Source: Phialocephala subalpina (taxonomy: Eukaryota > Ascomycota > Leotiomycetes > Helotiales > Mollisiaceae). From it: 64,000 bases of DNA. Location: positions 431,235 to 495,234 of the forward strand of contig FJOG01000026.1 in the NCBI GenBank assembly GCA_900073065.1, in the 5' to 3' direction. Under the pieces are notes generated by a model. The model had not been told where the DNA came from. It saw nothing but the letters and a program-made list of their open reading frames with translations, and ran no database searches. The position numbers and the translations under genes are program-made. Shown here piece by piece: positions 33,539-44,266 of the stretch (position 1 is the stretch's first letter; each line of letters begins with the position of its first letter).

Positions 33539-35248
33539 ATGACTTCAAATGGCACTTCTTTACCTGCTCGGAGCAAGGCAGGAGATCAGGCGAAGCCCCT
33601 GAACCGGGCAGACGAGGTTGATGATGTGAGTGGTGGAGGTTCATGCATGTTGAAGCTTTGTTGATGCATCAAGCCTATTAGGATACTCAGGCTCATTTTT
33701 TGTATAGTTACTCAAAGCTGTTCAATCTTTGATCGTTCCCTTCGTACGAGCAGCAGATGAAGATGCCGCCACAAAGCCATCTGGTCATGGACTTGCTATA
33801 CCGGGAGGTGGTCCACGAACAGCTATTCTAGAACATCACAAACCCGAGAAGTTGGTCAACCTATTGAGCTTCGACTTGCCCTCAGAAGGTACAGGAAAAG
33901 AGGGTTTGTTGGCAGCTGTCCAGCAAGTGCTCAAGTACAGTGTCAACACCTGGGACCAAGGCTTCCTTGACAAGTTGTATTCTAGCACAAATGCGGTATG
34001 AACATCACCTCAATCAATTTGCCCTCACTAAGTGTCGAAGGTTGGAATCGTTTCAGAGCTGCTGCTGGCAACCCTCAACACCAATGTGAGTCGACGCCCC
34101 GGCGACTTCATGCATGAATTTGACAGTTTCAGGTCCATGTATTCCAAGTCTCCCCCGCTCTTTCAGTAATAGAGAAGACAACAGCAAAAACATTTGCAAA
34201 CCTCTTTGGATTCAATGGAACTCACGCAGGCGGCATTTCAGTTCAAGGAGGGAGTGCATCCAACACAACCTCAATAGTCATTGCCCGAAACACTCTATAT
34301 CCCGACAGCAAGACAGCTGGGAACGGAAAATACAACTTCGTCCTCTTTACCTCAGAACACGGCCACTACTCTCTCGAAAAAGCAGCTCAAATGCTAGGTC
34401 TCGGAACCGACAACGTCGTATCCGTCCCAATCGATTCTCAAGGCCGTCTCATCCCTTCTGAACTTTCAAATCTTGTCCAGAAAGCGAAAGATGAAGGCAA
34501 AACTCCCTTCTACGTCAACGCTACAGCTGGAACGACAGTACTCGGTTCATACGACCCATTCAAAGAAATCTCCGAGATCTGCAAGAAGCACAGCCTATGG
34601 TTCCACGTGGACGGCAGCTGGGGCGGTCCAGCGATATTCTCCGCTAAACACAAACATAAGCTCGCAGGCGTTGAACTCGCAGATTCTCTAGCTGTCAATC
34701 CACATAAGATGATGGGTGTTCCGATAACATGTTCTTTCCTCCTAGGTCCCGATATCACGAAATTCCACAAAGCGAATACGTTACCAGCAGGATACCTCTT
34801 CCATGAAAACGCCAGTGACGAGGTCTGGGATCTTGCAGATTTAACGCTCCAATGTGGACGTCGAGGAGATAGCTTGAAGCTGGCTTTGGCGTGGATTTAT
34901 TACGGCTCTTCTTGCTTCGAGCAACAAATCGACCATGCGTTCTCTATCGCTTCTTACTTCGCGGAACAGATCTCGAAGAAGAAAGATTTTGTGCTTGTCA
35001 GCGAGAATCCGCCGCCTTGTTTGCAGGTTTGTTTTTATTATGCGAAGGAGGGGAGGCTTGGGAGTAAAAAGGAGAATACGAGATTCACTAGCGAGATTGT
35101 GCAGAGGTTGATTCCAGTTGGGTTCATGATCGATTATGCTCCGGGAGACAAGGGCAGCTTTTTCAGAGTGGTGGTCAACAGAGACACAAGGCAGGGGACG
35201 GTTGATGGGTTGATATTGGCGATTGAGGACGTGGGGAAGGGGTTGTGA
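33539..35248 (+). CDS. PLP-dependent decarboxylase (group II, glutamate/cysteine sulfinate decarboxylase-like)
   Basis: Four exons: 33539-33625, 33708-33995, 34041-34085 and 34133-35248, giving 511 aa. The fold-type I domain is clear: FDLPSEGTGKEGLLAAVQQ, NTWDQGFLDKLYSSTN, HAGGISVQGGSASNTTSIV, TSEHGHYSLEKAAQMLG, FYVNATAGTTVLGSYDP, WFHVDGSWGGPAIFS, and LAVNPHKMMGVP with the cofactor-binding lysine K332. The Asp of HVDGSWGG contacts the pyridine nitrogen. Such enzymes decarboxylate glutamate, aspartate, cysteine sulfinate or aromatic amino acids; the sequence resembles the GAD/CSAD side, but the exact substrate is not decided here. The third exon is only 45 nt. No targeting signal is seen, so it is probably cytosolic. 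Confidence -1.
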
Positions 35249-36151
35249 CGAGGAGATGGGAATAGGCGGACCTACCTCCTCTTTATTGACCTGTGGCCGA
35301 TGCCGATAAACCAGGTGGAGTTGGGATATAGAGCGGGATTATAAACGAAGATTTGGATAGAGACTTTAGACTGAGTAGAATGCACTCATTTCGAGTTCTC
35401 AGCCATTGAAGAACTCCTTCAAATTCTGCCCTCATCAGTGTGCGGCCTGGGGTTCGTCGACAAGAGGTCGAAGAACGGAAATCGCTGGTTTTCGAATCCG
35501 AGTCTGATTTACCAGTATTTTTTCCAAACGTCCGTCTTCCGCTTGCGACGCTACGCTCCCCTTTCTTTGCACGTGATTCGCCTTAAACGATTTTCAGTTT
35601 TCTTTAAGTGAACGAGTTGTTGCGCATAAAAGATTGAGCTTGGATTTGTGGATACTAGTACGATCGATACATTCTGTTGGGTCAGGAATGGAATCAGATC
35701 TGCCGCTTTTCGATATTCCAACCATCTTCGGATCTCGCTTGAGCAAGCTTCCTCAATAAAGAACAAACAATATTGACTTAATTTGTACTGCAAAATTTCC
35801 TAGTCTCGACTTTCACATTCTTATTCAATGCAGGTACTATTCGCGAAGAAGCCGCGCTCAGATTATATGACATGGGCTTATTTGTTATGTTCGATTTTGT
35901 GTTCTCTCTAAGAATCCTTGGCGATCCAACTTCACCAGCGTGATGGTTTCCTATGTGCACCGGTCTCTCCAGAAGAAAGGCTCAATGTGTATCATGTTTC
36001 TGCTTGTATAAAGTGCCGTGCGTCGCGCCAAGCCAAAGTGACGCGAACGACCGATTCTTGCAAGTCCTTCATTTCGATTCCCAGCATGCACTTTCTCGTT
36101 TCGGACTCCAGAACACCTCCTGCCAATTCAATCATCCTTACACCTAATCCA
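35249..36151. other. Intergenic, convergent 3' flanks
   Basis: Convergent 3' flanks of the decarboxylase (+) and the DUF885 peptidase (-). I see no gene, repeat or RNA in it. Confidence -1.
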
Positions 36152-38164
36152 TCAATCAAGATCTCCATAAAACCTCCAAGAAGTCTTGAAATCCTCACCC
36201 ACGTTCTGATCCTTGATCAAAGCCCTCAACATCTCAATCGGCATCATATTCGCGTTCATCACCCTATCATGATACTCTTTCTCCCCCATCTTTCCACTTC
36301 CCACCAACTCCTTCCTCAGCGAATGCAGCTGCAAAGCACCAATCATGTATCCAGCTTGATACAGCGGCGAATAATCCCCATTAAAACTCCTCCTCACCTC
36401 CCCCTCCGCAGTCGCCCTCTCATGCCCCACCATATCAACCAACATATCAATACACTCCTGTGGCGTCATCAACCCCAAATGAAACTTCACCGAGAAAATA
36501 ATCCTCGCACATCTATGCATCCTCCAAAACAACATTCCAATCTTATTCTCCGGCGTCGCAGGGAATCCCTTATCCCACAAAATCATCTCCCAATACAAAG
36601 CCCATCCTTCGATATAAAACGGCGTCTCGAATATCCGTCGATAGGGACGAGAACGAACCATGTAGTAGAACTGGAGATGATGGCCTGGAATCATTTCGTG
36701 GAATACGGTGGAGCGGGAGAAATGGATGTTGTTGCCTCGCATGGACATTAGTTTGTCTTCATGATCCATCGTATCGGTTGGATAGGAGACTATCATGGAA
36801 CGGCCACCAAGAAAAAATGGATTGACTTTTTGACGAGATGGGGTCATCATGAACATCCTCCAGGTTTCTTCTGCGATTCTGGGGACGGTGATGAGGTCGT
36901 GTTTCTTGACGTAGGTTACTGCTTCATCCGCCAATTGGCGAACGAGCTGCGTTTGTTGTCCAGGAGGGACATAAAGATTCTTGACGTATTCCAGCGCATC
37001 TCTCCAATCGTCGTAGCCCAAGTCTTGGGAGGCCTTCTTCATCTCCTTCAAGCACCACTCATATTCCTTTTCTCCGATTTTGATGAGCTCTTCTGGCGAA
37101 TATGGAATCATCTCCGCTTCCAAATCAGCGAGCAGACCTTCTCGACCGATAGGTTCCCCAACAATGGCGTCCGTGTCTCCGGGCTTGATGCCAACGAGCT
37201 CTTCTCGCACAAAAGTGGCAAAGGCTCGAAGCTCCGAGTCGATCTTCGAGTAAGGGCTCGAGACCCACCACGTGAACATGGGATCATAGCCCGCGAAGAA
37301 GTTATACCATTCTTGCAAGTACGAACGTAGCTGGTCGATGGTGTTTGCTGCTCGGTAGGCTGAGGACTTTTCGACTTTGGTTTTGATGTTTTTTACTGCT
37401 TTTTTGACTGAGAGAATGGATGTTGAGATGGTGGTGAGTTCTCTAGCGGCCTTCTCTCCGTTTACTTCTTTCATTTGTTGTCTGTCTTCGCATAGTCTGA
37501 CGATTGTTGAGGCAAATGGGAGAAGGACGGACATCTTACTGCCTTTCTCCTCGTCGAGTTCTAGTTGGCGAAGTTCTCTACGGAGGTAGTTTTGGAGGAG
37601 TAAGGAGTCGATCTTGGATTCCTGGTCGTAAGATGAGAAGGTTGTTGATTGGAGAGATTTGAGTTGGGTGGTGAGGTATTGATGGAGGCGCGTTCTTCGA
37701 AGGGGAGATATGGGGATGTTGTAGAAGGAGTTGAGGTCTTTGAGGTCTGCCTTGATGTGAATGATTCTATCCGGCATCGTCTCTTGAGGCTCGTCCTGGC
37801 GAAACGTTCGTCGGATTGACTCGTCTCTGTATGAGGTTTCCAGAACGTTAATGTCCCCTCGGACTTGGAGAATCATCTGATTCAATGTTGGGTGGTTTCC
37901 ATTTTCCTGATATCGAATGCACAAGGCATCAAGTCGTTTTCGAACGCGATCGAGGTTCTTTTGAAATGTCTCCGGGTCTTCCTCTTTGGGTGATATGTAG
38001 CTCATGCCATCCAGCTCTCTTCGTAGTTTCTCAATCACGGTTTGTAGGATCTCGTGGTCTTCATTTCCTTGAGCTGGCGGTTCCTTGGTACTTGACGCGA
38101 GGCTGCTGGTTGAGAGATTCGTTGCATCCACGTCCTTCCGGACTCTGTCAGTCTTTTGTCGCAT
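36152..38164 (-). CDS. DUF885-type zinc metallopeptidase-like protein
   Basis: Single exon, 670 aa. Residues from about 130 to the end match the DUF885 family of HExxH proteins, common in bacteria and present in fungi. The motif TVFHEMIPGHHLQ gives H489-E490 and H495 (the HEMxPGH variant), and FYIEGWALYWE is the downstream block that supplies the third zinc ligand (Glu). Other conserved parts are MIPYSPEELIKIGEKEYEW and ATAEGEVRRSFNGDYSPLYQ with AGYMIGALQLHSLRKE. The N-terminal 120 residues are charged and helical, rich in Lys/Arg/Glu/Asp, and look like an added coiled-coil segment. No signal peptide is seen. Members are predicted carboxypeptidase-like enzymes; the natural substrate is unknown. 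Confidence -1.
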   Translation of the reverse strand: MRQKTDRVRKDVDATNLSTSSLASSTKEPPAQGNEDHEILQTVIEKLRRELDGMSYISPKEEDPETFQKNLDRVRKRLDALCIRYQENGNHPTLNQMILQVRGDINVLETSYRDESIRRTFRQDEPQETMPDRIIHIKADLKDLNSFYNIPISPLRRTRLHQYLTTQLKSLQSTTFSSYDQESKIDSLLLQNYLRRELRQLELDEEKGSKMSVLLPFASTIVRLCEDRQQMKEVNGEKAARELTTISTSILSVKKAVKNIKTKVEKSSAYRAANTIDQLRSYLQEWYNFFAGYDPMFTWWVSSPYSKIDSELRAFATFVREELVGIKPGDTDAIVGEPIGREGLLADLEAEMIPYSPEELIKIGEKEYEWCLKEMKKASQDLGYDDWRDALEYVKNLYVPPGQQTQLVRQLADEAVTYVKKHDLITVPRIAEETWRMFMMTPSRQKVNPFFLGGRSMIVSYPTDTMDHEDKLMSMRGNNIHFSRSTVFHEMIPGHHLQFYYMVRSRPYRRIFETPFYIEGWALYWEMILWDKGFPATPENKIGMLFWRMHRCARIIFSVKFHLGLMTPQECIDMLVDMVGHERATAEGEVRRSFNGDYSPLYQAGYMIGALQLHSLRKELVGSGKMGEKEYHDRVMNANMMPIEMLRALIKDQNVGEDFKTSWRFYGDLD

Positions 38165-38579
38165 TATTCTGTTGTTCCTTCAAAGCATATACTTCACTTC
38201 AAAGCAGGTGTCGTGACTTTGAGGTTCATGATGCATGTGTGGTGTTCGCGATATGTTTTGGGATGCAAGTTGGCCGAGTCAGGGTGTCGAAGAGTGGGAT
38301 ACCCCTGAAACACCAAGCCTGAATAGGCAGCTCCAGAGCGTTCAGCGAATGCGGGGAACCGCTGTACGTCAAGGATGCGGCTGGCAGTGGCTCTCAGTGG
38401 CTTTCAGCGGGGCGTTCGGCAGAACAAACACCGTTTCGGCATAGGAACGCCCTTCTATCTTCTTCTTTCTTACAGGCCCAAATAATCACCGGCTTTTTGT
38501 CTGTGCGCACCCCTCGATCTTACTGGAAGATTCCACTGCAGGGGTGGCTCTACAAGGGATTCAGCCAGTGAGGTTATAA
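38165..38579. other. Intergenic left of AT-rich island
   Basis: Normal base composition, presumably the promoter of the DUF885 gene. No gene seen. The change to AT-rich sequence near 38580 is abrupt. Confidence -1.
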
Positions 38580-39440
38580 TGATCTAATGCCGCTTTTTGC
38601 ATTAGAATTGTCTCGATTTCATGATAATTCATCATGGAGCTATTACTCTTTATCAAAACACCAAAAACACCAAAGAAACAATATACTCGCGATAATTATT
38701 TACGATATCAAACTTTCTATTTTGATACCAATTAAACCCAAGACTAATATAAGAAAGAAATATTTAATTATTTAAATAATTATTAAATAGTATTAAATAA
38801 TATTAAGTTGAATATAAATAGCAATACTATAATTAGGCTATTGAATTGAGTAGTAAGTAATTACTTAATACTATTGAGTAAACACGTGATCATCATATAT
38901 AAAATTATATAAAATGAAGTATTTTTAATAAGAAAATAAATTTTTTAATTTAAATATTAAAACCTAATATAATTTGTAATTTAAATCAAAGTAAATAACA
39001 AAAACTACTTTTCTTTAATATAAAACAAATTTTTAGGATTATTTTCCCTTTTTATCTATTATAGCGCTAATTGGATACTTATTATACCACGTGATTATAC
39101 ATAGTATATATAGCCTCGGATTTAGTTCTTTTAATCTCTCTAGTTTAGAATTATCTTAATAGGGTTTCTTTAACCTTAATCTTTGAGTTTTAACTTTATA
39201 ATATTATATTTTTTTCCTTCTTTAACCAATTAAATATTATAATTTAAAACCGCGTGATTATATTTAATAGCCTACTTAATACTACTTATTAGCTATTGAG
39301 TTAAGTAGAGTAGCATAAGATTTTGGTTGAATTGAGTTGAGTAGCACTCGAATTGCTATTGAGTACTACTTAATTTCTTATATTACCCAAGATGATATTG
39401 CCCTTTAACTCAACTTAACTTTTAATCAAGTCCGATATGC
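38580..39440. repeat. AT-rich island with decayed repeats
   Basis: Strongly AT-rich, with long runs of A/T dinucleotides, in contrast to both flanks. Short repeated elements remain: CACGTGAT at 38883 and 39088, CGCGTGAT at 39251, each followed by a similar AT string, and TTGAATTGAGT at 38841 and 39327. A perfect 12-nt palindrome AAGTAATTACTT lies near 38855. This is what is left of transposon DNA after extensive C-to-T mutation. No open frame is supported. Confidence -1.
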
Positions 39441-40345
39441 CTTTTCTCATCGAGTCACTCCTTAAAAGTATCGCTGCGGTCGAAAAGCCTTCCTCAATAT
39501 ACCACAAAGAAAGCACTTTATCGAATGGGTTACAAGTTCAAAGGAGAATAAACGGGTAGAGTAGAAGGATATCCTAGCTCTCTTAGATTGGACTTGCGGA
39601 ATTAAAGCTATTCGAATTGCATTTGAGAAGGAGGGATATGCCCGGCGGTCTGCAAGGCAAAAGCCTCTTCTCTCCGAAGAGAATCGACTTTCATGGCTAT
39701 AATAAGCATATGATCACTTGAATTGGATGGAGGAGCAATGGTTTAGAATCCTTTGGAGTAATGAGACTTGGGTAAAACCTGGCAGGCATACTCGACCTCG
39801 AATCACAAGGAAAATTGGGTTATCAGAACTTTACTACTTTGATTGCATAGAGCTACGATATCAATGGAAGATTGGATGGATCTTTTGGGGTTTAATAAGT
39901 GGGAGATATGGACGGTATAAAGGATTGTTTTGGGAGAAGGATTGGGAGACAATAAATAAGGGTCTTATTATGGCATTATCGCTCCTATTATTCAAAAGAT
40001 CAGGCAGCAATACCTTGGCTTCTTATTCCAATAGGACAATGCTAAAGGCTACGCTTTAGCCTTTGCAAAGTCTGTTTTTGATGCTATTAGAATAGAGCCG
40101 ATATTTTGGCCCGCAAACTCCCTAGATTTAAGTCTTATTGAGACCCTTTGGAATGACATGAAAAACTATATTTAAAAGCATCACCTAGAGGTTCATAGGC
40201 CTTATAAGAAGCTGAGAGCTGCAGTAAATGAGGCTTGGGAATTAATTACTCACGAAAGAATCAAAGAATTAATCAGAGAGATGCCAGAGAGATGTCAAGC
40301 TGTGATAAATGCTTAAGGATTATATACAAAATATTAAGAATATTT
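39441..40345 (+). mobile_element. Tc1/mariner transposase relic
   Basis: A plus-strand frame with several stops shows fungal Tc1-like transposase blocks: LDWTCGIKAIRIAFEKEGYA, ARQKPLLSEENRLSWL, then two stops, LNWMEEQWFRILWSNETWVK, GRHTRPRITRKIG, GWIFWGLISG, FWEKDWETI, then FQ-stop-DNAKGYALAFAK, SLDLSLIETLWNDMKNYI, a stop, KLRAAVNEAWE and REMPERCQAVINA. The DNAxGxA block carries the second catalytic Asp and SLDLSLIE replaces the usual SPDLNPIE that bears the third acid. Stops such as CAA-to-TAA type changes and the AT-rich codons show it is dead. Terminal inverted repeats were not found by eye. Confidence -1.
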
Positions 40346-40640
40346 AGTAAGGCGGCACTGTGAAGCGTTTGGCTGATAAGGGGTGTGCGCATAGACTGGA
40401 AACTGGTGATTATTTGGGCCTGCAAGAAAGTTTATCTGCGGAGAGTATACTTTTTATAGAATCTGACGACACCCGGTACCACGTTACATTCTACGATCCC
40501 ACTTTAGATAGGACGATGGACCAGAAGGGCGGGTGGCCGGTTGGCTTCGGTGGTGCGTCTTCGTGTCTTCGTGCGACGTCTCTTCTTCAGTTTGGTTCAT
40601 CCTTCTCAGTACTGCTTCTCGATGGGCTTTGCGCTTCGCT

Positions 40641-43600
40641 ATGTCTGGACGATTTCGAATGCCGTTTCGGCGGCAAGACACATCGACAGCTCAAGATGAG
40701 ATAGAAGTCTCCGAATCGAGCTCTCACGACCGTGGTTCCCCAGTATTCGACGAGAAAACCGCCCATCTCTCATCCCATGATATCTCCGCCGCAGAAGACC
40801 TTCCCGAGATTCGAAAATCTCACAAATGGGACCCAAATCTTCCCCAGGCAGAGATTGATGCCTTGAACGATGCGATTAAGACGGGCGATGTCGAGAAGAT
40901 CGCTGAGGTTGAACATACCTTCGCAGAAGACTCACCTTACGAAGAAGTTCGCGCTGCCGTTAGAACCACAGATGACGGCTCTGTCGCCAATACAGTCCGA
41001 GCCTGGATTCTTGGGATGATATTCGTCACTGTTGGCTCTGGGTTGAATATGTTTCTGAGCATGCGGAGTCCAGCGATCAACTTCCCTGCTATTGTCGTAC
41101 AATTGGTTGTCTACCCAATAGGATGTCTTTGGGCCCGAATTGTACCAATGAAGGTATTCAATACCTTTGGGGTGAAGTGGACGTTCAATGCTGGACCGTT
41201 TACGATCAAGGAGCACGTGGTCATCACCTTGATGTCGAGTGTCAGTATTGGGTATGCCTACAGCACCGATGCACTGCTCGCGCTGAAAGCAAAGCCATTG
41301 TACAACATTGATCTTGGATGGGGCTTCCAGCTGCTGTTTACTCTCAGCAGTCAATTGATTGGTATTGCTCTTGCTGGAATGTTCAGAAGATTCTTAATTT
41401 GGTAAGCATTTACCCCGCCTCGGTATACTTCGCTGACCTCTTTTCAGGCCTTCGGCTATGATGTGGCCAGGACAGTTCTCGAGCACTTCTTTATTCTATG
41501 CTCTTCATGATAAGAAGAAGTCAGATGTTTCTGAGACCAATGGTTGGAGCATCTCGAGATATCGTTACTTCTTGTATGTCACGATTGGAGCGTTTCTGTG
41601 GTACTGGGTGCCAGGAGTTTTGTGGCAAGGTCTTTCAGTGTTTGCATTCATCACATGTGAGTTTCCCGAGTGTCTCATAACATAACAATTTGAATACCCA
41701 GCTAATGCAACTCTCAGGGATCAAGCCAAACAATGTCATTGTTAACCAGCTGTTTGGAGGTTACACGGGACTGTCTTTAATACCAATTACTTTCGACTGG
41801 ACCTATGTCTCTGGCTATCTTTCGGACCCTCTCCTTGCTCCAGTACACGCGCTTTACAACACTCTGGCGGGCCTCATAGTATTCGTCATCCTCTCAGCTA
41901 TCGGGATTTCATACACGAACACATTGTATGCATCCCTACAGACCCAACCTTGCTCATGCTAACAATCCTAGCTACTCCGACTACCTGCCAATGAGCACCT
42001 CCACCACATACGACAACACTCAATCCAGCTACAATGTTTCAAAAATCCTGACCCCAGAGTACACCTTCAACATCACAGAATACAAGTCCTACTCTCCAAT
42101 GTTCCTCGCACCTACATTCATCCTCAACTACGGCCTCTCGTTCGCTGCTCTAACCGCTGCCATCGTCCAGACCGTTCTTTTCAATGGAAGTGAGGTTTGG
42201 TACAGATTCAAAGCTGCGAGAAACCAGGAGCCGGACATTCATATGAAATTGATGAAGAAGTACAACGAGGCGCCGGACTGGTGGTATGGGGCTCTTTTCG
42301 TGCTCTCGATTGCGTTGGGATTGGCGACTACGTTGGGTTTTGATTCGCAACTCCCCTGTAAGTTTCCATCCGAGACCTTGAGACATGAGTGGCTAATGGG
42401 ATAATAGGGTGGGGTTTCTTCGTCTCGAATATCATTGGACTGGTTTTCATCGTAAGTATATCGCACGCAAAGTTAAAGACTTGGTCTAACACCAGATAGA
42501 TTCCGACTTGCATGATTCTTGCTACGACGAACATCATGCTCTCGCTGAATGTCATCTCCCCCTTCTTGGCAGGTTTCATGATTCCTGGAAAGCCGGTTTG
42601 TACACCTCCCCGGAATAGTCTCCAATGCTGACGTATGACCTAGATTGGTGTAATGATGTTCAAGGTCTTCAGCACCATCACTCTTGGTCAAGCGTAAGCA
42701 TATCCCAATTCCCTAAAGCGAGACAACCTGACCGATATTTAGACAAACATACTGCGGTGATCTCAAGCTAGCCCATTACATGAAGGTTCCACCCAAGACT
42801 GTCTTCTGGTGCCAAATCGTGGCCTCAATCTGGGCTTGTTTCGTACAGATCGCGGTCATGAATTGGACCCTTGGTGCCATTGACGGTGTCTGCACACAGA
42901 CGCAATCATCCCATTTCACCTGTCCAAACGGAAGGACATTCTTCTCATCGAGCATTGTATGGGGAGTCATTGGCCCAGAGCGAATGTTCGGACCAGGACA
43001 TATCTACTCTTCCATAAATTGGTACTGGCTTCTCGGCGCTCTCCTGCCAGTCGCGTTTTATCTCCTCATGAGATACTTTCCACGCTCTCCGCTTCGCCTC
43101 TTGAATGCGCCTGTTATGCTTGGGGCTATGGCTTGGCTGCCTCCGTGCGTATCCCTCCCTAACCTCTCGTCTTCCCTCTAATCAACCCCGGATTTCCGAG
43201 TGAAATATACTGACAAACAAACAAAGAGCAACGCCGCTCTCCTTCTCAACCTGGGTAATATTTGGCCTCCTCTTCAACGAATACCTCCGCTCCAAATACC
43301 CCGGCTGGTGGCACCACTACAACTACATCACCGCCGCAGGTCTCGACTCGGGTCTTGTAATTTCAACTATCATAATCTTCTTCGCGATTACATTACCGAA
43401 TGTTACGATCCCGCAGGTATGTGCTTCTCTTCCTTTTTGTTTCTTATTTCTGGCCTGGAATTGAGAAGAGATCGATGAGAGAGAGAGAGAGAGAAAGAGA
43501 GGAGTGAAACACAGAAGACTGTGTGCTGACTTAACTGTAGTGGTGGGGTAATGTAGGAGTTTATAATACATTGGATGCTAGTTATGATGCGGTGAGGAAG

Positions 43601-43654
43601 ATGGTTAATGCTACGGCTGGGGAGTATTTTGGTCCTAGGGCTGGTGGGTGGTAG
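40641..43654 (+). CDS. Oligopeptide transporter (OPT family)
   Basis: Ten exons: 40641-41401, 41448-41656, 41718-41925, 41972-42357, 42408-42451, 42500-42595, 42644-42693, 42743-43144, 43227-43416 and 43541-43654, giving 819 aa in one frame. The first ATG of the open frame starts MSGRFRMPFRRQD. After a hydrophilic head (about 1-115) come about 14 hydrophobic segments. OPT features include EDSPYEEVRAAV, TDDGSVANTVRAWILGMIFV, NTFGVKWTFNAGPFTIKEH, a WPGQFSS block, GYTGLSLIPITFDW, TWVIFGLLFNEYLRSKYPGWW with HHYNYITAAGLDSG. The family imports small peptides or metal chelates across the plasma membrane with protons. A (GA)n microsatellite lies in the last intron. The gene starts 300 bp from the transposon relic but shows no damage. 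Confidence -1.
43477..43503 (+). repeat. (GA)n microsatellite in the last OPT intron
   Basis: A run of GA dinucleotides inside the intron between OPT exons 9 and 10. It makes this intron longer (124 nt) than the others. Confidence -1.
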
Positions 43655-44266
43655 TTCGAGAGAGGAGAAGAGGAAAAAAGAAGAGTGGAAGGAGTTTTGA
43701 TGGGAAATGAGAAATTATGAGATGAATTGAATTATGATTCGAAGCATAAGTCATACATCCCACTTGGTCTCCTAAGTGTGTTTTGAATGACCGCACCCCC
43801 GTGGGACATTGACAGGGCCTGCTTGACACCAGGCATCGGCGAAGCTTACCAGAAGTCTGAGTCTTATATCTGACAATTCTCGCGCATCCGGGTTTCCGCT
43901 TTCGAATGACGGAAACAGACATTTGGACGGCCAATCTGGCAAAGGTTGGAGATCTCTCATGCCCTTATTCAAATGAGACCTGTGAGCCTCGCGATGTTCC
44001 AAAAAGAGTGACAACTGTCTAGTGTGCTGTCTTTAATGTTCTAAATATTTTAGGACTTTCAAAATAGCCCAATTGGTGGAATTGAGTATGGTCAGGCTTG
44101 CAATTTTGAATGTTCCAGATGCTTTGGGACAATGAGAATCGGAACGCAGGTCCAGTTGAATCTCATTTTTAAATCATGCATTCATTCGTTCTGGATTCTG
44201 GGTATCTCTACAACGGCATGCAAACCAAGGAAAAGAGAAACGGATGTACAGACAAGCTCGGGACAT
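43655..44266. other. Intergenic, convergent 3' flanks
   Basis: Convergent ends of the OPT gene (+) and the F-box gene (-). No gene seen. Confidence -1.
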
